Shown: positions 53,865 to 64,000 of the stretch, piece after piece
How the letters are laid out: the number at the start of each line of letters is the position of its first letter
Numbering within the stretch: the first letter of the stretch is position 1
From: Osmia lignaria lignaria
Lineage: Eukaryota; Arthropoda; Insecta; Hymenoptera; Megachilidae
Reading direction: 5' to 3'
Length of the DNA stretch: 64,000 nucleotides
Assembly: GCF_051020975.1 (NCBI RefSeq)
Contig: NC_135038.1
Location: forward strand, 1,672,001-1,736,000
Notes under the pieces: generated by a model
What the model was told of the DNA's origin: nothing
What the model saw: only the letters and a program-made list of their open reading frames with translations
Database searches by the model: none
Position numbers and translations under genes: made by a program

Positions 53865-56800
53865 ATGGCCGAACAAGTGAAAGGTTTAAAAAAGCAATGC
53901 GCTTCGATTAAGTCTCAAACAACTCGTATTAGAAATTCGCTTAACGAATCGTTAGATACAGCCGCGTTGAAAGTACGGAAAACAAAACTCGAAGAGTTGT
54001 ATAACGCGTTTCAGGAGACACATTTCAAATTGGAAGCGGTTGACGAAACAGGCGATTACGAGTCAAATCTAGTTGAATTCGAGGATTCATACTATGCGGG
54101 CGCGGAATTGGTTGAACGACTATTATCTACACGTGACAGGTGCGCGAGCGTAAATTCAAAGTCTAATAAGGGTCAGGTAAATGGAAATACAAGGCTACCT
54201 CGTATAGAGTTGCCTATTTTTAATGGAAATCTCCTTGAATGGCAAAGTTTCTATGATTCATTCAAATCTATGGTACACGACAACGAGGATATACTAGGCG
54301 TTCAAAGGTTTCATTACCTGAAACGGTCGTTACGCGGAGAAATAGCTAGCGTCATCGATACCCTCAACGCGTCGCACGAAAACTACCTGGTCGCATGGGC
54401 ATTGTTAGAAAAACGATGTAATCAACCGCGCAACATCATACAAATGCATTTGAAAACTTTATTTGAATTGCCGACTATGTCAAAAGAATGTCCTGTCGCA
54501 CTACGATCCTTGATCACAGCCACGGAAAAACACACTAACGCGTTAAAGGCATTAAAGGTACCAATAGAGTCGTGGAACGAAATTTTAATATACATAATTA
54601 CAACGAAATTAGACAAAGAAACGCGTCGTCAATGGTACCGTAGTGTGGATGATGATGCCATGCCGACCTTGATGGAATTTTTAGAATTTTTATCAAAATT
54701 TGCTCGCGATGATGCAATAACGAACATAAATTCACGCGAGATCACAAAAACACAAACTCCATCCGTCAATCGTCAGTTTCCGAAACGTTCTGAAAAGCGT
54801 CAAAATTACGTAGCAACACAATCAAAAATCGTGTGTGCATATTGCAAAAAGGATCATTATATACAAACGTGTGATCAATTTTTGAAACTTTCTGTGGAGG
54901 ATAGAATTCAAGGCGCACTATCAGCTAAAGTGTGCATCAATTGTCTACGACAGGGTCACGCGTATAATAATTGTTATTTTAGTAAGTGCAAAAAATGTCA
55001 TAGCAAACACAATACTTTATTACATCGCGATTTCGACCCAAATAAGGATTCATCGGCAGTAGTACCGTCTACTTCAAAGACAGCTATAGTGTCGTCTACG
55101 TCAAATAATACGGAATCTACACCGGTATCACTGTCCGGACGCGTACCGTCCGAGGTTTTATTGTCGACAGCACTTATTTCAATTCGTGATTGTCAAGGAA
55201 AATATCAGTCGTGCAGAGTTTTACTCGATTCTGCATCACAAATTAATCTTATTACAGAAGAGCTTGCATCTCGATTAAATCTACACAAAACAAAGGTAAA
55301 TATTCCATTGTCTGGTTTTGATAATTTATCAACTCGCATAAAATATTTTATAAAGACAAATATTAAGTCGAGAAATTCCAACTACAGTTCTAATTTAATA
55401 TTTTATGCGATACCACAAATTTCGTCATTTTTGCCCTCTCAACGAATTGACCATTCACACATGGAAATACCTCGCAACATCCCATTAGCTGATCCACAAT
55501 ATCAAATTCCAGCTAAAATAGACGTTTTATTAGGGGCAGAAGTATTCTACAAATTATTGTGTGTAGGTCAGATTCGTTTGGCATCTTCGTCATTGACGTT
55601 GCAAAAAACTGTATTAGGTTGGATAATTGCTGGTTCGATCAATTCAACGTCGGTAAAAACTCCGAAATGTCACGTTTCCACTACATCAATAGACGATCAA
55701 TTACTAAAGTTTTGGGAAATTGAGGAGTGTTTTGTTAGTAAACATTTGTCAGAAGAAGAACAATTGTGTGAAGCTCATTTCAAGCAGCACGTCCGACGTG
55801 ATGCATCTGGACGATATATCGTTAGGTTGCCTTTTAATAACAAAATATCCGAATTAGGAGAGTCATATAGCCTCGCATTAAGACGATTTTATTCTTTAGA
55901 AAAACGTTTGGATAAAGATGCTACGTTAAAGGCTGAATACGCGAAATTTTTAGAGGAATATCAAACGTTAGATCATATGACTGATATTTCTGGAACAAAT
56001 TGCATTGAGCATGGATATTATTTACCGCACCATGCAGTGCTCAAACAATCAAGTACTACAACAAAATTAAGAGTTGTTTTCGACGCCTCCACGAAAACAA
56101 GTAACAGTTTGTCACTCAATGATACATTATTAGTAGGACCTACAATACAAGATGATATTTTTACGTTGATAGTCCGATTTCGCTCATATAATTATGTACT
56201 CACTGCAGATGTTGAAAAGATGTATCGACAAGTTCGAGTGCATCAAAATGATGCGGTATATCAAAAAATTCTTTGGCGAGGATCTCATGAACAACCAATA
56301 CGGGTATACAGATTAGACACTGTAACTTACGGTACGGCCTCCGCGCCGTTTCTCGCGATTCGATCGTTGCAACAATTGGCCGAAGATGAAGGCGAACAAT
56401 TTCCGTTAGCATCAGAAGCGCTTTTAAACGATTTTTATGTAGACGATCTTCTTACGGGCGCACAAACGTTTGAGAAAACGATTGAACTTCGTGAACAATT
56501 AATCCGTCTTACGGCATTAGGTAATTTTCATTTACGCTAGTGGTCGTCGAATGATCCTAAATTGCTAGATGATTTGTCAAATCGATGTTTCGAAAAGTCG
56601 CATCTATTGGATTCAAATACAGTGGTGAAAACGCTGGGAATTTTTTGGAATTCGTTAAATGACACGATCACATACAGCGTAAATATTGACAAGACACAAT
56701 CTCACGTTACTAAAAGATTCATTTTATCAAAGATCGCTCAATTGTTCGATCCTCTAGGTTTGTTAGGGCCCGTTATTTCAAGGGCCAAAATTATTATGCA

Positions 56801-58976
56801 GGATCTTTGGAAGACTCGTATAACGTGGGATGAGTCAGTGCCGCAATCTATTCATTTCGTATGGAATGAGTTTCAAAATCAGTTGCCTTTACTGACACAA
56901 TTTGAAGTACCACGAAATATCAGTTCTCATCTTGCGTAAGATATCCAACTTCACGGGTTTTGTGATGCCAGTGAAAGAGCATATGGCGCATGTATCTATA
57001 TTCGATCGTGCAATTCGTGTGGAGAAGTTCTGATTCGTTTGTTGGTTTCTAAATCGCGGGTCGCACCTATAAAATCTGTGTCGATTCCGCGTCTGGAACT
57101 TTGTGCAGCTGCGTTGTTGTCCAAATTATATCATAAGGTCAAAGAGTCGATACGGCTCAATTTTACAAAAATCAAATTATGGACCGATTCAACAATTACG
57201 GTATGTTGGATAAACACATCACCCCATTTGCTTAAAACGTTTGTTGCTAACCGCGTATCTACTATTCAATCACATTCGCAGCCTCAGGAATGGTCTCATG
57301 TGAAATCTCTAGAGAACCCGGCGGATGCCATTTCACGAGGTCAAACGCCTGCCGACTTCTTGAAAAATCAATTATGGTTAAACGGGTCATTATGGCTATA
57401 CCAAACAGAAAACACATGGCCTCTATTAGAACACCTTCCGATCGTTACTTCAGAATTACGCAAATATGTTGTTCTTAAAACTACACGCGACGATAGTATA
57501 TTTGAACGTTTCTCATCCTGGAACAAATTAAAACGAGTAATAGCATATTGATTACGATTTTTTGAAATTAGTTCAAGGCGGTGCCATCAAGGGAATTTTT
57601 TAACCGTAGACGAATTAAAGAAAGCATACGATCGTATCATCAATTGCATTCAGGTCCAACATTTCAACAAGGAAATGGACTGTTTAAACTCAAATAAACC
57701 TCTTGACAGGAGCAGTACGGTTTTGTGTCTAAATCCATTTATAGACTCTACTGGTCTACTGAGGGTAGGTGGTAGATTAAAACATGCAAATTTGGATTTT
57801 CAACAGAAACATCCTATTCTTATTCCCCGTGCACATCATGTTACAAAACTGATTATTCAACATTATCATATTCAAACATTTCACGGTGGTTTGCAGTCCA
57901 CTGTAAATGCGATACGCCAGAAGTATTGGCCTATTGATTGCAAAAATACCACGCGGCACCTGATCCGAAAATGCGTTACCTGCGTCCGAGCGCGACCCTC
58001 AAATGTAAATTATATTATGGGTAATTTACCAGAAACTCGAGTCATAGAATCTAGGCCATTCAAGATTGTCGGGATAGATTTCTGTGGCCCTTTATTTATA
58101 AAGGAACGAAAATTCCGAATCCGTTCTAAGATTAAGGTATACGTTGCCGTATTTGTTTGTTTCGTCACAAAGGCTGCACACTTGGAACTTGTTAGTGATT
58201 TAACAACAGAGTCGTTCCTCGCCAGTTTGAAACGATTTTTTGCACGTCGAGGTAAATCTCGACATATTTATTCTGATAATGCAACCAATTTTATCGGAGC
58301 AAGAAATGAGTTACATCAAATTCAAAACTTTATAACCTCTACGAGGGATAATGAGAATATCACGAGTTATTTGGGGTCTGAAGGTATTTCCTGGCATTTT
58401 CCCCCTCCACGATCACCACATTTCGGAGGTCTATGGGAGGCATTAGTGAAGTCTTTTAAGCATCATTTGATTCGAACAGTCGGCCATCAATTATTTACAT
58501 ACGAACAATTAAATACGTACATAATTGAGATTGAAGCAATATTAAACTCACATCCATTGACTCCGATTTCTTCTGATCCTAACGACACCATCGCCCTTAC
58601 TCCTGCACATCTTTTAATAGGCGATTCGTTAATGAGCGTGCCAGAGACTGATTTTCATCAGGTTCCTAGCAATAGATTGTCTGTTTGGCAACATATACAA
58701 AAGGTCAAGCAACATTTTTGGACACGTTGGCACAAGGAATACATCAACCAACTGAGCACACGCAGCAAATGGAGGTCGCCCGGAGAACAACCAAAAATTG
58801 GAGATTTGGTGATACTCAAGGAGGACAATGTACCATCGTTGAAATGGACATTGGGTCGGATCGTGGATTTACATCCAGGTGACGATGGAATTATCAGAGT
58901 CGTCACCGTGAAGACGACAGGTGGTACTTATAAACGAAGTACCACACGTTTGTGTCATTTACCTGTCATGATTTAA
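53865..58976 (+). pseudogene. BEL/Pao gag-pol, copy 3, one frame with three stops
   Basis: One 1,704-codon frame from ATG 53,865. Gag: LPRIELPIFNGNLLEWQSFY (~109), VQRFHYLKRSLRGE. Zinc knuckles: CAYCKKDHYIQTC (~322) and CINCLRQGHAYNNC (~355). Protease: RVLLDSASQINLI (~452). RT: RVVFDASTKTSNSLSLND (~736), ADVEKMYRQVRV (~780), YVDD (~857). RNase H: LHGFCDASERAYGACIY, IPRLELCAAALL, KLWTDSTI. Integrase: zinc finger with HGG...HIQ and CVTCVRARP, catalytic GIDFCGP (~1,403), SDNATNF (~1,470), GGLWEALVKS (Glu 1,525). C-terminal DUF5641-like KIGDLVILKEDNVPSLKW. Stops: TAG 56,538-40 (codon 892), TAA 56,937-39 (1,025), TGA 57,549-51 (1,229); each is one base from a sense codon. No frameshift. No envelope gene. 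Confidence 0.95.
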
Positions 58977-59323
58977 AAATCTCGTGTCAATATTTTTTTT
59001 GTTGTTGTTTGGTTATTTTACTAATTATGCTAAGGATAAGGGTAATTCTTATTTTTTTTACAAAATATAATATGATAATTGTATTGTTTTACTATTCTAT
59101 TTTTTCTTATGCTTCGTGTATGTAAGTTTGGACGATTCCTGTCTTTTTATTTTTATTTTTTTTTACATAACAAATAATTAAATTCATGTAGATATTAATT
59201 TTTCTTTTTATTATTATTTTTTTTGTTAGATCTACGACAAAGATTAATCTATGTATACTTGTGCTCATATTGTTCGGTATATGTATTTAGGGTAATTTTT
59301 TTTTGTATTGAACGTAGCCGTTC
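58977..59323 (+). other. BEL copy 3, 3' untranslated region
   Basis: T-rich, with no envelope-like frame between the pol stop and the polypurine tract. Confidence 0.7.
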
Positions 59324-59336
59324 AAGGGGGGCGGCA
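59324..59336 (+). other. Polypurine tract of BEL copy 3
   Basis: AAGGGGGGCGGCA immediately before the 3' LTR, as needed for plus-strand priming. Confidence 0.8.
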
Positions 59337-59952
59337 TGTTGCGGCGCAGTGGTCATGGGGCCATCAGGTATATTTTTGATTGTTTTTTTTTTCTCTTCAA
59401 ACAAGCAATAGTTGCCTTCTGCAGCTGTGTGCCATATGCAATCATCGCCTAAAACTTTCTTTAGTTTACCATGTTTTTCGAATTCCTGCTGGGTTTATGG
59501 TTTTATTGTTGTCGAACCGTTGGGTGGACAGGCGATGTCATATTTCTTGGCTCAGGTCAGACTCGACCTGAGAACGAGCGTTTGGCAGGGGCGGTTCTTG
59601 ACCACTTCCCTGAATTTTCTTTTAACCAATCAAAATTTGTGACTCTAGCAAATTCGCTTGTCCACCCCTGCGACATGTCAATCCCCACCAGACACTCAAA
59701 ATTTTCTTCGTGAACGTTTCTTCTTGTACGTAAGCGTTTTAGTTGTCAACTCTCGACAAGTACAATTCGGAGAGTCTGTTACCGTTCACGAGGTGTTTGA
59801 AATTTATACAAGGACAAATATTTGTCCTTTAATAAACAAGATATATTAATCCTTTATCAGTTGTTCTGTTATTTTTTTTGAACGAGTGGTTTCACTGATC
59901 CACACCCAAACTAGCTCGCGTTTGCATTAAGTTGAAGCGCGAAGCACATACA
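59337..59952 (+). mobile_element. BEL copy 3, 3' LTR
   Basis: 616 bp, same ends as the 5' LTR. Differences: GTAAGCG for GTAAGCT, TTATTTTTTT for TTATTCTTTT, and ACGAGTGG for ACGAATGG. Followed by GGGGG, the right TSD. Confidence 0.95.
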
Positions 59953-59957
59953 GGGGG

Positions 59958-60153
59958 TGATTGAACACCTTCTGAAATAAATATTTTTCATTGAAAGATA
60001 CAAATCTTACCTTTGCCTTCTTTCCTGACAAACGTAATTTCCTCATTGAGGATCGCGGGAAGGTCAACATGTTGTACATCGTTGAATTTATTTTCTTATG
60101 AACTATAAGACTGTTGTAATGAAAATATGTAGTCCCATTTAAAAATATTCTAA
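59958..60153. other. No gene recognised
   Basis: AT-rich spacer between the BEL and Gypsy elements. Confidence 0.5.
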
Positions 60154-60894
60154 TGTCACGTAGACAGACCGTTTTTATCAAACGTGTCTCCTTTCAAATA
60201 AGCTTAAACATCTGGAAAGGAAAACTCTCGGGCAAACCGACCATTTACTCTCGTAATAAACAGAAGGCCCACCGATAGCAGAACCAAACACTTGGGAAAG
60301 CAATGGGTCCGCCGTAATCAAATAGCAGATGCAACCACTCTAAACTGTCGCAGAGGCAGGTGGACCCAGCCTGATCACTCGAATAGTAACCAGACCACCC
60401 TTCTTAATTAGTATATAAACCCGTTCGTACCAACGATCGGGGGCAGTACCAGAGTTCATCTCGTGTCGAGCACGTCGTGTACGGTAGTGAGTTGGTTACT
60501 ATTAGTGAGATCGGGTTGAAGTCCCCTTCGAGCAACATTCACCTTATAGAATCCGCGAGTCGTGTTTCTATTTGGCATTACAATCAACCACACACAACAC
60601 CCCCGCATTGCCAGTGCGTGAACACCGAGCATAGTGGAAATAGGTAATATATCACATTATACACCTATATTCGCGACAACAACATCTGTAATAGACCAAG
60701 ATTGTAGAATATATACATTGCTGTGTCAAACCCACATTAGCATTCTCCTTTAAACCCAGTGAAACCTTGTGACAGTTCCTACCACAATACAATCTTACCG
60801 CTCGGGTTGTATTGATAATAAAATAAGTTACGCGGCCGCCAATCAAAAAGCCTCTGATAGCCACGCGCGCTGCCAAGCCGTCGGCCACGTAACA
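60154..60894 (+). mobile_element. Probable 5' LTR of the Gypsy element
   Basis: The right end ...CGGCCACGTAACA is fixed by the primer-binding site five bases later. The left end TGTCACGTAGACAG (60,154) is my best match to the inverted terminus (TGTTACGTG) but is less sure. A TATA box (TATATAAAC) lies at 60,413. The 3' LTR is outside the window, so the ends cannot be compared. Confidence 0.6.
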
Positions 60895-60898
60895 GAAC

Positions 60899-60915
60899 TG
60901 GTGACAGCGGTGGGA
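60899..60915 (+). other. Primer-binding site of the Gypsy element
   Basis: TGGTGACAGCGGTGGGA follows the LTR end after four bases, as in Gypsy elements. Confidence 0.65.
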
Positions 60916-60997
60916 TACAGTCACATAGATCATTTTCACTGGCATAATTACTTTCGTGGAATTTGACACACGGCTATTACTTTGTTGAACAACGATT

Positions 60998-61053
60998 GTA
61001 TACTAGTTTTCCTAGTCAATCGGGTAACAAGAGGTATATACTAGTTTTCCTAG
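60998..61053 (+). repeat. Two direct copies of a small hairpin in the Gypsy leader
   Basis: TATACTAGTTTTCCTAGT occurs at about 60,999-61,016 and 61,036-61,053; each contains ACTAG-ttttc-CTAGT. The second ends 31 bases before the gag ATG. Confidence 0.8.
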
Positions 61054-61084
61054 TTACATTCTTTAACCAACAAATTCATTCAAC

Positions 61085-62257
61085 ATGGCGAATGAACAAG
61101 CCAATATTTCTTCAGCCGATCTTATGAACTTAACAGTTTCGATCGCAAATTCTATGACACTTTTGACACAAAGATCCTGCATACAAAATGTTGCGTTAAC
61201 AATACCAACATTTGATGGTGAGAATCCACCTTTATCACGTTTTGCACAACTGGTAGAAGATGGATTGACCTTGATTCCTGAGGGAACAGAAAGGGAATAC
61301 CTTACAATTATTTTAACTAAACTCACCGGTCCGGCGCGAAGAAGTACTTTAGAACATCAATTCACTTCGGTATCCGCGTTGATCAAGCATTTGAAGAGAA
61401 GATTTGGACCAGGAAAGAGCTTATCGCAATTTCAAACAGAAATTGCCAGGCTTCAAATTAGGGAATACGAAAGTTTGAGAAACTACATCGATAGAACAAG
61501 CCATCTTGTTTATTGTACAAGAGGAGCGATTAAAGAGAAATATCCTAGACATTCAGAGGAAAATATTAAACAAATGGAAATGGATATTTTAGAAAATTTC
61601 CTAGATGGATTACCAGACCGCATCTCTTTTAAGGTATCAGCACAAAATAGAGACATTAAAAACTTAGAGGAAGCTTTTGACGCTGTGCTAGAGGTAGACA
61701 GGAAATTAAGAAGTCGTCGTGATTTGGCACGAAACACATCACCAGGAGGCTGGAACAACAGGGATCACCACAGCAACGAACGTCGAAATGAAATTTCATA
61801 CCCTCAATCTCCAACACGACACGATCGATATAGAGATCGACAGAGGAGACCATCTAACTCTGAAGACGAGAGAGAAGGACGACCACGTACATCAGCATGG
61901 ACTGTGCGATCCAGGAATCAATCGAATTCACCTTCTTATCGTTCAAATTCACCACGCACAGATCAAGATGAAAAACGGTTTACAGTTTTAAAACGCAGTG
62001 AAAAGGATGATACTTCGCAGCTATATTGTTGGCGATGTGATACCCAAGGACACGATGAAAAACGTTGTAGGAGGAATTCGCAAAATTTCAGACAGCGATC
62101 ATACTCTCGAAATTCTTCAGTCGAATCAAACAAGTCTTTAAACTCAGAAAACGCTCAACGGAAAGGCGAGGCGGTGAGCGATCTGCAAAGACCTCGCCAA
62201 AAGATAGTCAGATTCACGGGAGAATCCTCATCAAGGAAACCCCAGCACCAAGAATAA
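61085..62257 (+). CDS. gag: Gypsy Gag, intact 390 aa
   Basis: Structural protein that packages the element RNA. ATG at 61,085 is the first after the leader hairpins (MANEQANISSADL). Residues ~35-210 are a retrotransposon Gag capsid-like domain: LTIPTFDGENPPLSRFAQLV, EYLTIILTKLTGPARR, IKHLKRRFGPGKSLSQFQ, LRNYIDRTSHLV and MEMDILENFLDGLPDRISF. An Arg/Ser/Asn-rich linker follows (~225-310), then one zinc knuckle CWRCDTQGHDEKRC (CX2CX4HX4C, ~317-330) and a basic tail. Stop TAA at 62,255-57. No internal stop, so this is the only clearly intact retroelement ORF in the window. Overlaps pol in the -1 frame. Confidence 0.9.
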   Translation: MANEQANISSADLMNLTVSIANSMTLLTQRSCIQNVALTIPTFDGENPPLSRFAQLVEDGLTLIPEGTEREYLTIILTKLTGPARRSTLEHQFTSVSALIKHLKRRFGPGKSLSQFQTEIARLQIREYESLRNYIDRTSHLVYCTRGAIKEKYPRHSEENIKQMEMDILENFLDGLPDRISFKVSAQNRDIKNLEEAFDAVLEVDRKLRSRRDLARNTSPGGWNNRDHHSNERRNEISYPQSPTRHDRYRDRQRRPSNSEDEREGRPRTSAWTVRSRNQSNSPSYRSNSPRTDQDEKRFTVLKRSEKDDTSQLYCWRCDTQGHDEKRCRRNSQNFRQRSYSRNSSVESNKSLNSENAQRKGEAVSDLQRPRQKIVRFTGESSSRKPQHQE

Positions 62258-64000
62258 AAATCAAAGTTCCGGAATTAGAATTAGAAACAGCTGAATTTTT
62301 AATTGACGGTGGCGCGGCAGTTAACTTAATAGTGCGCGATGTTCTCGGAGATCAAGCCAAACGTATCACTAAAGAAGTTATTGAAATCACAGGACTTACA
62401 AAATCACCTATTTATAGCATAGGAACCACAATTCTTCACATTCACGGTAAGCCTGCATTATTTTACGTAGTAGAGAACCTTGCAATAGAAGCCGATGGAA
62501 TTATAGGCAGCCCATTTTTATTACAAGAAGAAGCAGAAATTTCATATTATCATGGAACACTAGTATTGAAAGATAAACCTATTCGACCACTTCGTTTTTC
62601 AAATTACCGAGATTTAGCTCAGCAGAAAAATCCGAAATCGACTAAACACCGTATCGAAGCTCGAACAACAAAACAAATTGCAATTCACATAGCTAATCCA
62701 AATATTAAAGAGGGATACTTACCGCGACTCAAAACATCAGAAAATATATACATTGGCGAAGCAGCAGTATATAATCGTGACGGCATTTGTTACGCGTTAG
62801 CAACGAATACCGGAGAAGACGATGTAGACATCGAAATTGAACCTCAATACATTCATCCTTACGATATTTACGACTCGTCGGACGACGACCCAATTTCTTC
62901 ATATATGACCGAAAACACACCAGAAAATAGAGCAACACGAATTAGAAATCTTTTAAGAACCGATCATCTCAATGCAGAAGAACGTAAACATGTATTCAAC
63001 ATCGTCGACGAATTTTCAGACAGATTTTACTTGCCTGGAGACAAACTAGGAGAAGTACCGAATTTTTACCATTCAATTCATACAACAGATGACGTACCGA
63101 TTAATACAAGACAATACCGATATCCACCAGTACACCAAGACGAAATACAACGTCAAGTAAAGGCTCTGTTATTACAAGGAGTCATACAGCCATCTAGTTC
63201 ACCATATAATTCTCCGTTATGGATTGTACCAAAGAAACCAGACGCTAAGGGCAATAAGCGTTGGCGTATGGTAATCGATTTCCGAGCCTTAAACGAAAAG
63301 ACTTTGAGTGATAAATTTCCTTTGCCGAATATCACCGAAATTCTAGATAAATTGGGAGGAGCAAAATATTTCACAATTTTTGATATAGCAAATGGATTTC
63401 ATCAAGTTCAAATGGATCCTAAGGATTGTCCGAAAACAGCATTCACAACACCGGATGGGCATTTTGAATTTGTACGCATGCCATTTGGTTTAAAAAATGC
63501 ACCACCGACATTTCAACGCTTAATGAATCAAGTTATATCTGGTCTAGAGAACGCTCATGTATTCATAGACGATATGGTTGTTTTCTCTTCATCACTACGA
63601 GAACATGAAATAAAAGTAAAAAAATTACTCAATCGGCTCAGAGAATTTGGACTTACACTGCAGATTGATAAATGCGAATTCTTACGTAAGGAGGTTACTT
63701 ATTTAGGACACATTTTAACAGAAAATGGTGTTAAGCCAGATCCTCGTAAATTACAAGCTGTAAAAGAATTTCCCATTCCTAAAACACAGAAAAATGTCCA
63801 GCAGTTCTTGGGACTGACAGGATATTATCGCCGTTTCATAAAAGATTATTCTATTAAATCAAAACCATTAGTTCAGTTATTAGGTAAAGGAATTCGTTTT
63901 AAGTGGACCGAAGACCAGCAAAAAGGTTTTGAAAATTTACGCGACGAACTCTGTACACAACCAATTTTACAATATCCGGATTTTAATCGACCGTTCATTG
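62071..64000 (+). CDS. pol: Gypsy Pol (protease, reverse transcriptase), runs off right edge
   Basis: Open in the -1 frame relative to gag from 62,071 to the end of the window; no own ATG, so expected as a Gag-Pol fusion. Protease: EFLIDGGAAVNLI (about 62,296, Asp-Gly-Gly in place of the usual Asp-Ser/Thr-Gly) and ADGIIGSPFL. RT: VIQPSSSPYNSPLWIVPKKP, RWRMVIDFRALNEKT, FTIFDIANGFHQVQM (first Asp), FEFVRMPFGLKNAPPTFQ and FIDD at about 63,562-63,573 (a Phe variant of YxDD), LGHILTENGV, FLGLTGYYRRFIKDYS. The last residues (KWTEDQQKGFENLRDEL, PILQYPDFNRPF) are the connection/start of RNase H. No stop codon is seen. RNase H, integrase and 3' LTR lie beyond the window. Confidence 0.9.
62137..62143 (+). 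promoter_or_regulatory. Candidate -1 ribosomal frameshift site
   Basis: TTTAAAC sits in the gag frame as T TTA AAC, the X XXY YYZ pattern, inside the gag/pol overlap (62,071-62,257). A stem GGCGAGG (62,165-71)/CCTCGCC (62,192-98) lies 21 bases downstream, a longer spacer than usual. Slipping back one base here enters the open pol frame. Confidence 0.6.

Overview
This 64 kb window looks like a transposon graveyard from an arthropod genome. A hymenopteran such as an ant is my best guess, inferred from the mix of BEL/Pao, Gypsy, R1/I-type LINE, mariner, piggyBac-like and Transib-like elements in an AT-rich background; it is not proven. I see no host gene with a believable intron-exon structure and no tRNA, rRNA or CRISPR locus. 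Almost every coding signal belongs to a mobile element, and most are broken.

Layout. 1-2,994: 5' part of an R1-type LINE on the minus strand (gag-like ORF1, start of the ORF2 endonuclease). 3,000-6,650: AT-rich sequence, a possible solo LTR, a small foldback MITE and a Gypsy reverse transcriptase fragment. 6,665-12,810: a Helitron-like (DUF6570-type) ORF split by a 5.55 kb element with ~527 bp terminal inverted repeats (TIRs), which itself carries a 1.45 kb TIR element. 12,950-14,100: mariner with all three catalytic Asp positions, then a repeat starting TACAGGGTGTCCC. 14,238-19,868: a nearly full-length but frameshifted I-group LINE (minus). 20,985-23,318: inverted repeats interrupted by a 1.3 kb poly(A) retroposon with a 16 bp target-site duplication (TSD), then a TA-flanked MITE. 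23,590-25,245: Gypsy pol remnant (minus). 25,275-28,907: a Russian-doll nest: an inverted-repeat element holding one solo LTR and a foldback element that holds a second solo LTR. 29,746-30,444: TTAA-flanked MITE. 30,805-36,370: decayed BEL/Pao copy 1. 36,383-38,150: second copy of the outer nest element, with a 1,013 bp Transib-like insertion. 38,900-42,000: 5' part of a purine-rich LINE. 41,989-44,458: TIR element with a broken ubiquitin-specific-protease-like gene and a solo LTR. 44,522-51,421: BEL/Pao copy 2. 51,572-52,386: 3' end of the purine-rich LINE family. 52,712-59,952: BEL/Pao copy 3, young, with LTRs 3 differences apart and one gag-pol frame broken only by three stops. 60,154-64,000: Gypsy element with intact gag and pol running off the edge.

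How the parts work together. The LTR elements encode Gag, protease, reverse transcriptase, RNase H and integrase in the usual order; the LINEs encode ORF1 and endonuclease-reverse transcriptase. The short TIR elements lack transposases and must have been moved in trans. The most striking structures are a row of hairpins in a solo LTR whose stems differ in sequence yet stay self-complementary (25,773-26,065), a Transib-like element whose ends are the V(D)J heptamer CACAGTG with a CGCCG duplication, a protease-like gene inside a TIR element, Pol III-type box pairs in both arms of a foldback element, and a TTTAAAC slippery site in the Gypsy gag/pol overlap.
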